Assembly (NCBI GenBank): GCA_025456065.1
Contig: JALOLH010000002.1
Coordinates: 40,734 to 104,733 of the forward strand
Origin: Candidatus Nanopelagicales bacterium
Lineage (GTDB): Bacteria; Actinomycetota; Actinomycetes; S36-B12; CAIYMF01
DNA: 64,000 nucleotides
Direction of reading: 5' to 3'
This document shows positions 1 to 9,357 of this stretch, piece by piece; positions within the stretch are counted from its first letter, which is position 1; each line of letters opens with the position of its first letter. A program made the translations under genes and the position numbers. Under the pieces are notes generated by a model. It saw only the letters and a program-made list of their open reading frames with translations, was not told where the DNA came from and made no database searches.

Positions 1-53
1 CCGAGGACCCGGCCGGGGAGCTCGACCGGATCGCCGCGCGGATGCTGCAGTAG
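1..53 (+). CDS. C-terminal end of an unidentified protein (partial)
   Basis: Reading from base 3, 16 codons run to a TAG at 51-53 and give a tail of charged and small residues (EDPAGELDRIAARMLQ). The rest of the gene lies outside the window. The tail could be a terminal amphipathic helix, but nothing identifies a family. It ends 10 bp before the convergent DUF2200 stop. Confidence 0.4.
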   Translation, partial: EDPAGELDRIAARMLQ

Positions 54-62
54 GCGCGGTCC

Positions 63-404
63 CTATTCGCGCAGGACCTTGGCCATGGGCCGGCCCTTGG
101 CCAGCTCGTCGACGAGCTTGTCGAGGTACCGGATCTGCTGCATGAGCGGGTCCTCGATGTCCTGGACGCGCACCCCGCAGACCGAGCCGGTGATCAGCGA
201 CGCCCTGGGGTTCAGCGACGCCTGCGCGAAGAAGTCCTCGAACGTGGTCCCCGCGGCCAGGTGCTCGGCCAGGTCGGCCTCGTCGTAGCCGGTCAGCCAC
301 TCGACCACCTGGTCGAGCTCGGCCCGCGACCGGCCCTTGCGCTCGACCTTGGCCACGTAGTGCGGGTAGACCGAGGCGACGCTGGTCGTGAAGATCCGGT
401 GCAC
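63..404 (-). CDS. DUF2200 family protein
   Basis: A 113-residue protein matching the small DUF2200 family over its whole length: HRIFTTSVASVYPHYVAK near the N-terminus, VEWLTGYDEADL in the middle, then SLITGSVCGVRVQDIEDPLM and IRYLDKLVDELAKGRPM at the end. The biochemical role of the family is unknown; members are soluble and about 115 residues long. The GTG at 404 was chosen because it gives the family's usual N-terminus and lies exactly 7 bp downstream of a TACGCT -10 hexamer, which implies a leaderless transcript. Longer in-frame extensions upstream have no family resemblance. Confidence 0.85.
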   Translation of the reverse strand: MHRIFTTSVASVYPHYVAKVERKGRSRAELDQVVEWLTGYDEADLAEHLAAGTTFEDFFAQASLNPRASLITGSVCGVRVQDIEDPLMQQIRYLDKLVDELAKGRPMAKVLRE

Positions 405-417
405 GGCGGCGAGCGTA
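405..417 (-). promoter_or_regulatory. Leaderless -10 element of the DUF2200 gene
   Basis: On the minus strand TACGCT (417-412) is followed by 7 bp and the GTG start. This is the usual actinobacterial TAnnnT -10 placed so that the transcript begins at or next to the start codon. Confidence 0.55.
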
Positions 418-518
418 GTGACCCGGCGTCGTGGCCGCGCCCCACCCGCCCGCGGCCGTGCTGCGCGGCTAGCCCGTGGCAGCGTGCAGGGTGGGCGGCG
501 TCGGAGGCCGGAGCCGTT

Positions 519-662
519 CAGCGCCTGCACGACATCGGCCACGATGCCGCGACCATGGTGTACGAGGACGTCTGCGCCCTCAGCCCGGCGCAGCGGGCGG
601 TGCTGCTGGCACGGGTGCTCGCCGCGCTGCGCATGGGCGGGCGGTTCGGCCTTCCTGCGTAG
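519..662 (+). pseudogene. Remnant of a class I SAM-dependent methyltransferase
   Basis: The reading frame ending at the TAG at 660-662 contains DAATMVYEDVCALSPAQ followed by RAVLLARVLAALRMGGRFG. This resembles the stretch around motif III of class I methyltransferases, where a segment like 'yD.v...yedf..Lsp.qR..lL.rv..aLrpGGrf' precedes the next strand. The fragment stops directly after the GGRF motif, and the SAM-binding N-terminal part is not present upstream in any frame. I read it as the decayed remainder of a larger gene. The match is short and by eye, so chance resemblance is possible. The rest of the 424-741 interval shows nothing else I can support. Confidence 0.4.
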
Positions 663-741
663 TCGATCCACGCAACTCAATGACGCGAATCGACTCCGCA
701 GGCCCCGGTCCGCGGCGTACGCCCGGGAGGCGTGGCGGGGG

Positions 742-2184
<1,443 letters not shown>

Positions 2185-2364
2185 TCATCTCCTGTTGGCT
2201 GGTGGAACACTGCGCCCTCCCGTGATCCATGCAGGTCGGTGCGGGGGCGATGGCGACGGCGCCGCGCACATTCGCTGACCTGCGCGCGGCGGCCCATAGG
2301 GTGCGTGATCCGGGGAGTCTTCCACAGCGTAGGGCGGGTCCCTGCCCACGGCGCGCCCCGTGTG

Positions 2365-2386
2365 CTAGATCCGAACAAGCGTTCGG
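2365..2386 (+). promoter_or_regulatory. SOS (LexA) box in front of the broken HNH gene
   Basis: CCGAAC-N4-GTTCGG at 2371-2386 is a perfect dyad of the actinobacterial LexA consensus (GAAC-N4-GTTC). It sits directly downstream of a degraded -10 (CTAGAT). The same arrangement precedes the intact paralogue at 61100, so this looks like the ancestral SOS promoter left in place after the gene decayed. Confidence 0.6.
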
Positions 2387-2403
2387 ACGGGGGGTCCAAG
2401 CGC

Positions 2404-3179
2404 ATGACTGTCGCAGACATGGCGGCGGCCAGCGGGGCTGCCGGGGCGCATCGCCGGGAGGCTCCGCCAGCTCGGGCGGCCCGCGCCGATGCGGATGACG
2501 TGGCTGCTTGGCAGCAGGTCCTCGCCGCGATGGCCGTCGACGTGCCCGACGCCGAGCGGATCGACCTCATCGCCTCGTTGGAGCGGCGGCGGTGACCAGT
2601 GAGCAGGCTGGTCGCGCGGTCGGACGGGAGGCCGAGGCGCGGGCAGTCCGTTCGGTGGCTGGGCAGGTGCGTGCATCGGGCCGAGGCCCACCGGCGGGTG
2701 ACGGTCCGTCCGGCGCCCGGGCCGGCCGGGTGCGCGATGGCCCGGCTGACCGCGACCATGCCCGTGGCCCAGGCGGTGGCCGCCTACGCCGCCTACGCCG
2801 CGCTGCGCCGCCACGCGGACGCCCGCAGGAGCTCCGGCGACCCCCGGGGGATCGGGCAGCTGATGAGCGACGAGCGGTTCGCCCGTCTGACCGGGGCGTC
2901 GGGGTCCGCACCCGCGGTGGACGTCGAGGTGGGCCTGGGTGGTGTCGGAGCGCTCGCTGCTGCGCGGCGGCAAGGACCCGGCGCTGGCGCACCGACGTGA
3001 TCGACGGACGCGGCCAGGTCATCGCGATCACCGCCCCCACCGGCCACCGTTCCCGATCCCAGGCGCCACCCACCCCCGGGCACCACCCTCGGACCCTCCA
3101 CGACCATCTCGAACGCACGGTCGACGACTGGGACGATGGGTGGGGCGGCGCGGTCGGCGAGGCAGGGGCGTCCGCTTGA
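2404..3179 (+). pseudogene. DUF222/HNH endonuclease (13E12-type) pseudogene
   Basis: Fragments in several frames align in order with the intact gene at 61100-62539. First comes VDVPDAERIDLIASLER (2404-2595, ending in a stop), then EARAVRSVAGQV in another frame. Next is VTVRPAPGPAGCAMARLTAT through GIGQLMSDERFARLTG, then VSERSLLRGG in a third frame. Last is GHRSRSQAPPTPGHHPRTLH to the TGA at 3177. Two internal segments are missing: about 90 residues between the second and third blocks, and the entire C-terminal HNH core with its zinc cysteines. At least three frame changes and the deletions make it non-functional. The ATG at 2404 keeps the ribosome site and SOS promoter of the paralogue. Confidence 0.85.
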
Positions 3180-3202
3180 CCGGAAGTGCTTGGATCGGCG
3201 GC

Positions 3203-4135
3203 GTGCAGACGAGCGTCGGGGCCGCGCCTCCGGATGGGACCTTGCGACGGGAGGCAGCCGCGCTTCGGCTGTCCGCCGTGGCCGCGTTGGCGTTCGCGGT
3301 GCTCGGCGTGGTCTGGGGGCTCGCGGTCGACTCCCAGGCCATCCTGTTCGACGGCGTGTTCGCGCTGATCGGGTTCGCGCTGTCCTGGTTCGGGCTGCGG
3401 GCCGCGGCGCTGGTCGAGCGCGGCCCGACCCCGACCTACCCGTTCGGCCGGGAGGCCCTCGCCCCCCTGGTGGTCGCCGTGCAGGCGCTCGTGCTGCTGG
3501 GCACCTTCGGCTTCGCGGCGCTGGATGCCATCGGCGTGATCCTCGACGGGGGTTCCGAGGCGCAGGTGGGGGCGGCGCTCGGCTACGCGGTGCTCACGCT
3601 CGTGGCCAGCATGGTGGTGACGGCGGCCTTGGCGCGCCGGCAGCAGGGTTCGGACCTCGTGGCCGCCGAGGTGGTGCAGTGGCGCGCCTCGGTCGTGCTC
3701 GGCGTGGCGCTGAGCGTCGGGTTCGGGGTGGCCCTGGCCCTGCAGGGCGCCGGGTTCGCACGAGCCGCCGGCTACGTCGACCCGGTGCTCGTCCTGCTGG
3801 CCGCCGGGCTCGTGGTGCCCCCACCGGTTCGGATGCTGCGGGCGGCGTTCCGCGAGCTGCTCGAGGGGGTCCCGGGCCGGGAGGTGACCGAGCCCATCGA
3901 GGCCGCGGTCAGGCAGGTCCGACGCGAGTTCGGCCTCCCGGAGCCGACCACCCGGATCGGCAAGCTGGGTCGCAAGGTCTACCTCGAACTGGACTTCCTG
4001 GTGGCGGCCGAGGGCGGCTGGGCCGTCGACCACGCCGACCGGGTGCGGCGCCGGCTGATCGCCGAGCTCGCGCGTCCGGGCCAGATGCTGTGGATCAACG
4101 TCGAGCTGCACACCGATCCGGCCTGGGACAGCTGA
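3203..4135 (+). CDS. Cation diffusion facilitator (CDF) efflux protein
   Basis: A 310-residue inner-membrane protein with about six hydrophobic segments in the first two thirds and a soluble C-terminal domain, as in cation diffusion facilitators that export Zn2+, Fe2+ or similar ions by proton antiport. LFDGVFALIGFALSWFGLRA corresponds to the TM2 region with its metal-site aspartate, and YPFGREALAPL to the family's 'yPfGr.r.E' loop. GYVDPVLVLLAAGLVVPPPV carries the TM5 aspartate. The GTG at 3203 follows immediately after the HNH pseudogene; a TTGGAT hexamer 7 bp before it could be a non-canonical leaderless promoter. The metal specificity cannot be read from the sequence. Confidence 0.8.
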   Translation: MQTSVGAAPPDGTLRREAAALRLSAVAALAFAVLGVVWGLAVDSQAILFDGVFALIGFALSWFGLRAAALVERGPTPTYPFGREALAPLVVAVQALVLLGTFGFAALDAIGVILDGGSEAQVGAALGYAVLTLVASMVVTAALARRQQGSDLVAAEVVQWRASVVLGVALSVGFGVALALQGAGFARAAGYVDPVLVLLAAGLVVPPPVRMLRAAFRELLEGVPGREVTEPIEAAVRQVRREFGLPEPTTRIGKLGRKVYLELDFLVAAEGGWAVDHADRVRRRLIAELARPGQMLWINVELHTDPAWDS

Positions 4136-4156
4136 TCAGCCGCGAGGGACCGGGCG

Positions 4157-5440
4157 TCACCCCTGCCGGAGGATCGAGCCCCGTGGCTGCGGCAGGAAGC
4201 GGCCCTCCTCGGCCGGGCGGCCCCGGGTCTCCTCGCCGGGATGCGCCTCGACCCACGCGCCGTACTGCTGGGCCAGCGGGGTGGCGGACAGCCCGTGCGC
4301 GAGCACGCTGAGCACCACGGTCAGGCCCACGACGGACAGGGCCTCGGCCACCGGGCCATCCACCACCAGGCTCTCGACCGCGAGCATCGTGAACACCACG
4401 GACACCAGCCCGCGCGGGCCGAACCAGCCCAGGAACAGCAGCGTGGGCCAGCGCAGCCCGGTCCCGAGCAGGGACAGTGCGATGGGGCCCATCCGCAGCA
4501 GCGTGAGCGACAGCAGGGCGAACAGCAGCTCGAGCCACCCGACGCCGGCCAGGATGCGCGGCACGCCGACCAGGCCGAACACCGCCCACACGGAGAACCC
4601 CAGCGGGCCCGTCAGCACCTCGGTCAGGTGCAGCGCCCCGTGCTCCTGGTCCAGCCAGCTGGCGCCAGCGCCGGCCAGTGCCGTCCCGGCGACGTACGCC
4701 GCCACGAACCCGTTGCCGTGCAGCAGCTCAGCCCCTCCGTAGGCGAGCACGGGCAACCCCAGCACGCCCATCGCGCGGGTCTCCGAGGTGCTCCAGTCCC
4801 GGCCCCGGGACCAGGCGAACAGCCGTGCGCCCGTGACCCCCACCGCGACCCCCACCGCGACCCCCACGACGATCTCCAGCACGGCATCAGCCACTCCCGC
4901 CGCCGGCCGCAGGCCGTAGGCGCCGGCGAGGGCCGCGATCGCGAACAGGGCGACCGGGGTGGCCAGGCCGTCGTTGAGGCCGCTCTCCACGTTGAGCAGC
5001 CGCCGCACCCGCACCGGCACGACCGGGTTGAGCACGGTCGCGGCGCCCAGCCCGGCGTCGGTGGGGGCCAGCGCGGCGGCGAGCAGCAGGCTCAGCATCA
5101 CGGGCTGCTCGGGGAAGAGCGCCCGGGCGAGCAGGAAGCCGCTGAGCAGCGTCAGGGGGAAGGCGATGCCCAGCGTCCGGGCGACGAGTGCGCGGTCCCG
5201 GGCGATGTCACCGGGCCGTACCTGGGCCGCGTCGTGGAAGAGCACCAGGGCCAGGGTGATCTCGGCGACCGCGCGCACCCAGATCACCTCGGTGGCGGGC
5301 GGCGATCCGACGGTCAACCCGATGGCGCTGCCCGCGAGGACGAACACGATGGGTGCGGTGATGTTCCACCGGCCGAGGCGGTGGGCGAACGCGCAGAACC
5401 CCACCAGCAGGGCGGCGAAGGCGACGAGCGCGGGACCCAC
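4157..5440 (-). CDS. CPA1-type Na+/H+ antiporter
   Basis: A 427-residue polytopic membrane protein of the CPA1 (NhaP-like) family that would exchange Na+ or K+ for protons. Family marks are AALAPTDAGLGAATVLNP (the ion-site 'APTD' motif), LNVESGLNDGLATP (the characteristic 'ESglNDg') and WFGPRGLVSVVF near the end. About twelve hydrophobic helices are visible, with a short charged tail and no RCK or TrkA-C domain. It starts with GTG only 6 bp after the alkylsulfatase stop, so the two are probably one transcript. The antiporter may offset acid load from sulfate-ester hydrolysis, but that is speculation. Confidence 0.85.
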   Translation of the reverse strand: MGPALVAFAALLVGFCAFAHRLGRWNITAPIVFVLAGSAIGLTVGSPPATEVIWVRAVAEITLALVLFHDAAQVRPGDIARDRALVARTLGIAFPLTLLSGFLLARALFPEQPVMLSLLLAAALAPTDAGLGAATVLNPVVPVRVRRLLNVESGLNDGLATPVALFAIAALAGAYGLRPAAGVADAVLEIVVGVAVGVAVGVTGARLFAWSRGRDWSTSETRAMGVLGLPVLAYGGAELLHGNGFVAAYVAGTALAGAGASWLDQEHGALHLTEVLTGPLGFSVWAVFGLVGVPRILAGVGWLELLFALLSLTLLRMGPIALSLLGTGLRWPTLLFLGWFGPRGLVSVVFTMLAVESLVVDGPVAEALSVVGLTVVLSVLAHGLSATPLAQQYGAWVEAHPGEETRGRPAEEGRFLPQPRGSILRQG

Positions 5441-5446
5441 CGCGGG

Positions 5447-7438
5447 TCATCCCCCCGACGAGTCCGCGAGCGGGTCCTGGGCGAACGCGTCGAGCTCGGG
5501 GACCAGGTGGCCAGCGACGGTCCCCGGCATGATCTCGAAGCCCAGCTCGAAGTGGACGAGCATGTCGGCCAGCGCCAGCAGCGGCGCGGGGTCGCCCTCG
5601 ACGGTGGCCCGCCCGTCGGCGACCTGCTGGGCCAGCGGGGCCTGGCCGGTCATCGCCTGCTCGAGGTCCGAGCGGTCGATCGTGAGCGTGAGGTCCGGGG
5701 CCTCGGCGAGGAACCCCTCGAGGTTGGTCAGGGTGCCGTGGCGCAGCTCGATGGCGAACCGCTCGCCGTTGTCGGGCGTGACGAGGTTGATCGTGAACGC
5801 GTGCTCCTGGGCCCTGGCCGGGTCCAGCCGGATGCCCAGGAAGTCCAGGAACTGACCCGTGCTCAGGGCCCGGATGAGGTCCGGGCCCGTGCTGCTCGGC
5901 GCGGCCCCCGTGGGGATCCCCGAGCGCAGCTCGAGCGAGGCGGCGAGGAAGCTGTTGCGCACGCTGGGGCTCTCCTGCTGGTAGCCGACCTGCTCGAACG
6001 CGTCGGCCAGCAGGTGCCGGGCGGGCTCGTTGCCGGGCTCGGCGTGCACGAGCGGGTTGAGCAGCTCGACGGCCAACAGGTACTCGCCCTGCTCGACGAG
6101 CGCGTGGGAGCGCTGCAGGATCGGATCGGCCCCGCCCATCATCTCGACCTTCAGCGGCGCGGCGTCCCGCGGCGACGGCGGGAGCAGCGTCGCCGGATTG
6201 GCGTCCCAGTAGCCGAGGTACCGGTTGAGCACGCCACGGGCGTTGTGCCCCACCGACCCGTGGTAGCTGCGCGCCGGCCACTGCCGCTGCAGGGCTGCCG
6301 GCACCTGGTAGACGTTGTGGATCTCGTTGATGGTCACGCCCTGGTTGGCCAGGTGCAGCACCCCGTTGTTGAGGTGGGCGTAGGTGTCGCGCTGGGCCCG
6401 CATCACCTCCTGGATGCGGTCGTTGCCCCACCTCGGCCAGGAGTGCGACGCGAACATCACGTCGGCCTCCCGACCGAACAGGTACAGCGCCCGGTTGATC
6501 TGCCGCGACCACTCCAGGGCGTCGCGGATCAGCGCACCGCGCAGGGTGTAGATGTTGTGGATCGTGGCGACGATGTTCTCCGCGGCCCAGAACGCCCTGA
6601 GGTCGGGGAACCACGTGTTCATCTCGGCGGGTGCCTCCGTGCCGGGGGTGTTCTGGAACACCATCCGCACGCCGTCGACGGTCAGCTCCTCGAGGTCCCC
6701 GGTGATCGTGACGGTCGGGGCGATCAGCCCCGAGGTGCCCGCGGCCACCCCCTTGCCGATCGCCTGGTCCACGTGCCCGAACGGGCTGCGGTCCAGCAAC
6801 GTCCCGTACTGGTAGAAGGCCCGGCGGTTCATGGCGGTGCCGGCGTACACGTTCTCGGCGATGGCGTGGTCCATGAAGCCCACGGGCGCGATGATCGGCA
6901 CGCGGCCCGCCCGCACGTCGGCCTCGTCGACCACCCCGCGGACCCCGCCGAAGTGGTCGACGTGGGAGTGCGAGTAGACCACGCCCACCACCGGGCGCTC
7001 GCCGAGGTGCTCGGTCACCAGCGCCAGCGCCGCGGCGGCGGTCTCCTTGCAGGTGAGCGGGTCGAACACGATCCAGCCGGTGTCCGAGCGGATGAAGCTG
7101 ATGTTGGCCAGGTCGAACCCGCGTACCTGGTAGATGTGCCCGGGCACGACCTCGAACAGGCCGAACTCCATGTTCAGGGTGGCCTGCCGCTGCAGCGACG
7201 GATGGATGCTGTCGTACTGCTCGCCGGACAGCAGGAAGTCGTAGGCGCCGATGTTCCAGGCCACGTTGCCCGCGCCGGACATGATCTGGCGGTACTCCGG
7301 CGCGGCGAGGAAGCCGCGGCGCGCCTCGGCGAAGTCGCGCTCGTCGTCGAAGGGCAGCCCGGCGCGCTGCGCCTGCTGGGCGGCCACGGTGACGGGCGAC
7401 GCGGGCTTGCCGAGCGGGTGGAAGTGGGAGGAGGGCAT
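5447..7438 (-). CDS. SdsA1-like alkylsulfatase (metallo-beta-lactamase fold)
   Basis: A 663-residue enzyme close in length to SdsA1. It would hydrolyse primary alkyl sulfates (for example dodecyl sulfate) to the alcohol and sulfate using a binuclear zinc site. The metallo-beta-lactamase domain shows YSHSHVDHFGGVRG (zinc ligands), a late ENIVATIHNIYTLRG block carrying the acidic and His ligands, and FASHSWPRWG. After it come the all-helical alkylsulfatase dimerisation domain and a C-terminal SCP2-like domain (last ~125 residues) that sequesters the alkyl chain. No signal peptide is visible, unlike secreted SdsA1, so I infer a cytoplasmic enzyme. Its promoter carries the shared 21-bp element, and the start is leaderless. 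Confidence 0.9.
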   Translation of the reverse strand: MPSSHFHPLGKPASPVTVAAQQAQRAGLPFDDERDFAEARRGFLAAPEYRQIMSGAGNVAWNIGAYDFLLSGEQYDSIHPSLQRQATLNMEFGLFEVVPGHIYQVRGFDLANISFIRSDTGWIVFDPLTCKETAAAALALVTEHLGERPVVGVVYSHSHVDHFGGVRGVVDEADVRAGRVPIIAPVGFMDHAIAENVYAGTAMNRRAFYQYGTLLDRSPFGHVDQAIGKGVAAGTSGLIAPTVTITGDLEELTVDGVRMVFQNTPGTEAPAEMNTWFPDLRAFWAAENIVATIHNIYTLRGALIRDALEWSRQINRALYLFGREADVMFASHSWPRWGNDRIQEVMRAQRDTYAHLNNGVLHLANQGVTINEIHNVYQVPAALQRQWPARSYHGSVGHNARGVLNRYLGYWDANPATLLPPSPRDAAPLKVEMMGGADPILQRSHALVEQGEYLLAVELLNPLVHAEPGNEPARHLLADAFEQVGYQQESPSVRNSFLAASLELRSGIPTGAAPSSTGPDLIRALSTGQFLDFLGIRLDPARAQEHAFTINLVTPDNGERFAIELRHGTLTNLEGFLAEAPDLTLTIDRSDLEQAMTGQAPLAQQVADGRATVEGDPAPLLALADMLVHFELGFEIMPGTVAGHLVPELDAFAQDPLADSSGG

Positions 7439-7445
7439 GCGCGGG

Positions 7446-7492
7446 ACCGTAGGGCGCAGCCCGGGGTGGGCGCCTCACATGCAGCTGATGAG
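7446..7492 (-). promoter_or_regulatory. Alkylsulfatase promoter with shared 21-bp activator-like element
   Basis: On the minus strand, 7492-7472 reads CTCATCAGCTGC followed by ATGTGAGGC. It is followed by exactly 20 bp and then the -10 hexamer TACGGT (7451-7446), which lies 7 bp before the ATG at 7438, so the mRNA should be leaderless. Near-identical 21-mers with the same 20-bp spacing precede the genes at 12199 and 19863. The element would centre near -43, as a class II activator site does. Confidence 0.7.
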
Positions 7493-7541
7493 GCCCGGGC
7501 CGGGACCGGCGATGAGGGGGACTGCGGGCGGGGGGCAGCGT

Positions 7542-7554
7542 TAGGGTGCGCGGC
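7542..7554 (+). promoter_or_regulatory. Leaderless -10 element of the SulP gene
   Basis: TAGGGT (7542-7547) is followed by 7 bp and GTG at 7555. This spacing selects 7555 rather than the in-frame GTG at 7546, which lies inside the hexamer. Confidence 0.5.
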
Positions 7555-9357
7555 GTGAGCGGCGGGGAGGGCCGGGCCTCTCCGGAGGGCGCCGGCACAG
7601 GGCCCGGTCCGACGCCTGCCCCGATCCCGGAGCCTGCTCCCGCCGCGAGCCCCTTCCGGGTGCCACCGGCCGCGACCGGTCGCCGACGGCACCTCCCGCT
7701 CCTGGCCCAGCTGGGCGGCTACCGGTCGCTGCGGCCCGACGTCGTCGCCGGGGTCATGGTCGCCGCCCTGGCGCTGCCCCAGGCGATGGCGTACGCCCAG
7801 CTCGCCGGCCTCCCGGTGGTCGTGGGGCTCTACGGGTTGGTCCTGCCCCTCCTCGCGTACGCGCTGCTGGGCTCCTCCCGGGTGCTCATGACCGGTCCGA
7901 CCACGACGGCCGCGCTGATGGTCGGCCCGGCGCTCGTCGCGGTCGACCCCGATCCCGACGCGCACGTGGCCCTCGCCGCGATGCTCGCGCTCCTGGTGGG
8001 CCTGGTGTTCCTGCTCGCACGGCTGCTGCACCTGGGCTGGCTCGCCGACTACTTCTCCGCCGCGGTCCTGCTCGGGTTCGTGACCGGGCTCGCGCTCACC
8101 ATGATCGCCGGGCAGGTCGGCGTGCTCGTCGGCGTCACCGTCACGGGCGAGACGCCGCTGCAGCAGTACGGCTCGTTCCTCGGCAACGCGGTGGGCGGGA
8201 CCCATGCCGCCACGGTCGTGATCGGCGTGGCCAGCCTCGTGCTGCTCGTGGTGGCCGGCCGCCGGTTCCCCAGGTTCCCGATGCTGCTGGTCCTCACCGT
8301 GGCGGCGATCGCGTTGTCCGGCCTGGCGGAGCTGGCCGACCGCGGCGTGACCGTCGTCGGGGACATCCCCGCGGGGCTGCCGCGGGTCTCGTTCCCGGCC
8401 GTCGACCCCGGTGACGCCCTGCAGCTGCTCCTGCCGGCCGTCGGGATCGCCGTCGTCGGGTTCTCCGATGCGATCCTGCTGGCCCGCAGCCTGGCGTCCG
8501 GGCCCGACGAGCAGGTGGATGCCGACCAGGAGCTGCTGGCGCTGGCGGGCCTGAACGCAGCCGCCGGCGTGACCGGGTCGTTCCCGGTCGGGGCCAGCGG
8601 GTCGCGCAGCGCCGTCAACGTCGGGCTGGGTGGGCGCACCCAGGTGGTCAGCCTGGCGCAGGCCGGCACCGTCGTGGTCGTGCTGCTCGTGCTCACCCCG
8701 GCGCTCGCGCTGCTGCCCAAGGCAGTGCTGGCCGCCGTGATCATCTACGCCGCGCTCAGCCTCGTCGACGTGCCCGAGTGGGTGGCGCTGGCCCGCGGGT
8801 CGCGCGGCGAGCTGCTCATCGCGGGGGTCACCGTGCTCGGGATGCTCACCGTGGGCCTCCTCCCTGCGCTCGTGCTCGCGGTCGCCCTGTCGCTGCTCGA
8901 CGTCGTCCGAAGGAGTGCGGAGCCGCGCGACGCGGTGCTCGGCTGGAGCGTCCGGCTGCACCGACACGTCGACGTCGCGATCAACCCGGACGCCCTGCTG
9001 GTGCCAGGCGTGGTGGTCTACCGCCTCGATGACCGCCTGTTCTTCGCCAACGCCCGGTACTTCGCCGCCCGGGTGGAGCAGGCGGTGCACGGCTCGCCCA
9101 CCCCGGTCCGGGTGTTCGTCTTCGACGCCGAGGTGGTCTCCCACCTCGACGCCGCAGCGGCGGCCACGCTGCGGCGGGTGATCGAGCGGCTCGCGGCCCA
9201 GGGGATCGACTTCGTCATCGCCCGGGCGCGTGCCGTCGTGCGCGAGCAGCTGGACGGCCACGGCCTCGCGGACGTGCTGCCGCCGCAGCTGCGCTTCCCG
9301 ACCGTCCGGGCGGCCGTGCTGGCCTCCTCCGGGGTCGACCTCGAGGCGGCGACGTGA
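7555..9357 (+). CDS. SulP-family inorganic anion transporter with STAS domain
   Basis: A 600-residue protein with an N-terminal proline-rich cytosolic tail and a SulP membrane domain. GGYRSLRPDVVAGVMVAALA then LPQAMAYAQLAGLPVVVGLY is the sulfate-transporter signature, and VGASGSRSAVN is the TM10 region. After about twelve helices comes a C-terminal STAS domain (VYRLDDRLFFANARYF, then FVFDAEVVSHLDAAAAATL). SulP proteins carry sulfate, bicarbonate or dicarboxylates across the inner membrane. Its divergent neighbour is an alkylsulfatase, so sulfate is the attractive guess, in either direction. The stop overlaps the next gene's start (GTGA), so it is co-transcribed and translationally coupled with the LuxR-type regulator. 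Confidence 0.85.
   Translation: MSGGEGRASPEGAGTGPGPTPAPIPEPAPAASPFRVPPAATGRRRHLPLLAQLGGYRSLRPDVVAGVMVAALALPQAMAYAQLAGLPVVVGLYGLVLPLLAYALLGSSRVLMTGPTTTAALMVGPALVAVDPDPDAHVALAAMLALLVGLVFLLARLLHLGWLADYFSAAVLLGFVTGLALTMIAGQVGVLVGVTVTGETPLQQYGSFLGNAVGGTHAATVVIGVASLVLLVVAGRRFPRFPMLLVLTVAAIALSGLAELADRGVTVVGDIPAGLPRVSFPAVDPGDALQLLLPAVGIAVVGFSDAILLARSLASGPDEQVDADQELLALAGLNAAAGVTGSFPVGASGSRSAVNVGLGGRTQVVSLAQAGTVVVVLLVLTPALALLPKAVLAAVIIYAALSLVDVPEWVALARGSRGELLIAGVTVLGMLTVGLLPALVLAVALSLLDVVRRSAEPRDAVLGWSVRLHRHVDVAINPDALLVPGVVVYRLDDRLFFANARYFAARVEQAVHGSPTPVRVFVFDAEVVSHLDAAAAATLRRVIERLAAQGIDFVIARARAVVREQLDGHGLADVLPPQLRFPTVRAAVLASSGVDLEAAT

Noticed and set aside
4136-4156. Terminator between the convergent CDF and antiporter genes.
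   Set aside because: The 21-bp gap holds no convincing inverted repeat.
7546-7554. GTG at 7546 as the SulP start.
   Set aside because: It overlaps the TAGGGT hexamer. GTG at 7555 has the 7-bp spacing seen at other leaderless genes here.
4241-7558. A 1105-codon plus-strand frame across the antiporter and alkylsulfatase.
   Set aside because: Composition is Gln/Arg/His/Gly-rich with no motifs; the minus strand encodes two recognisable proteins.
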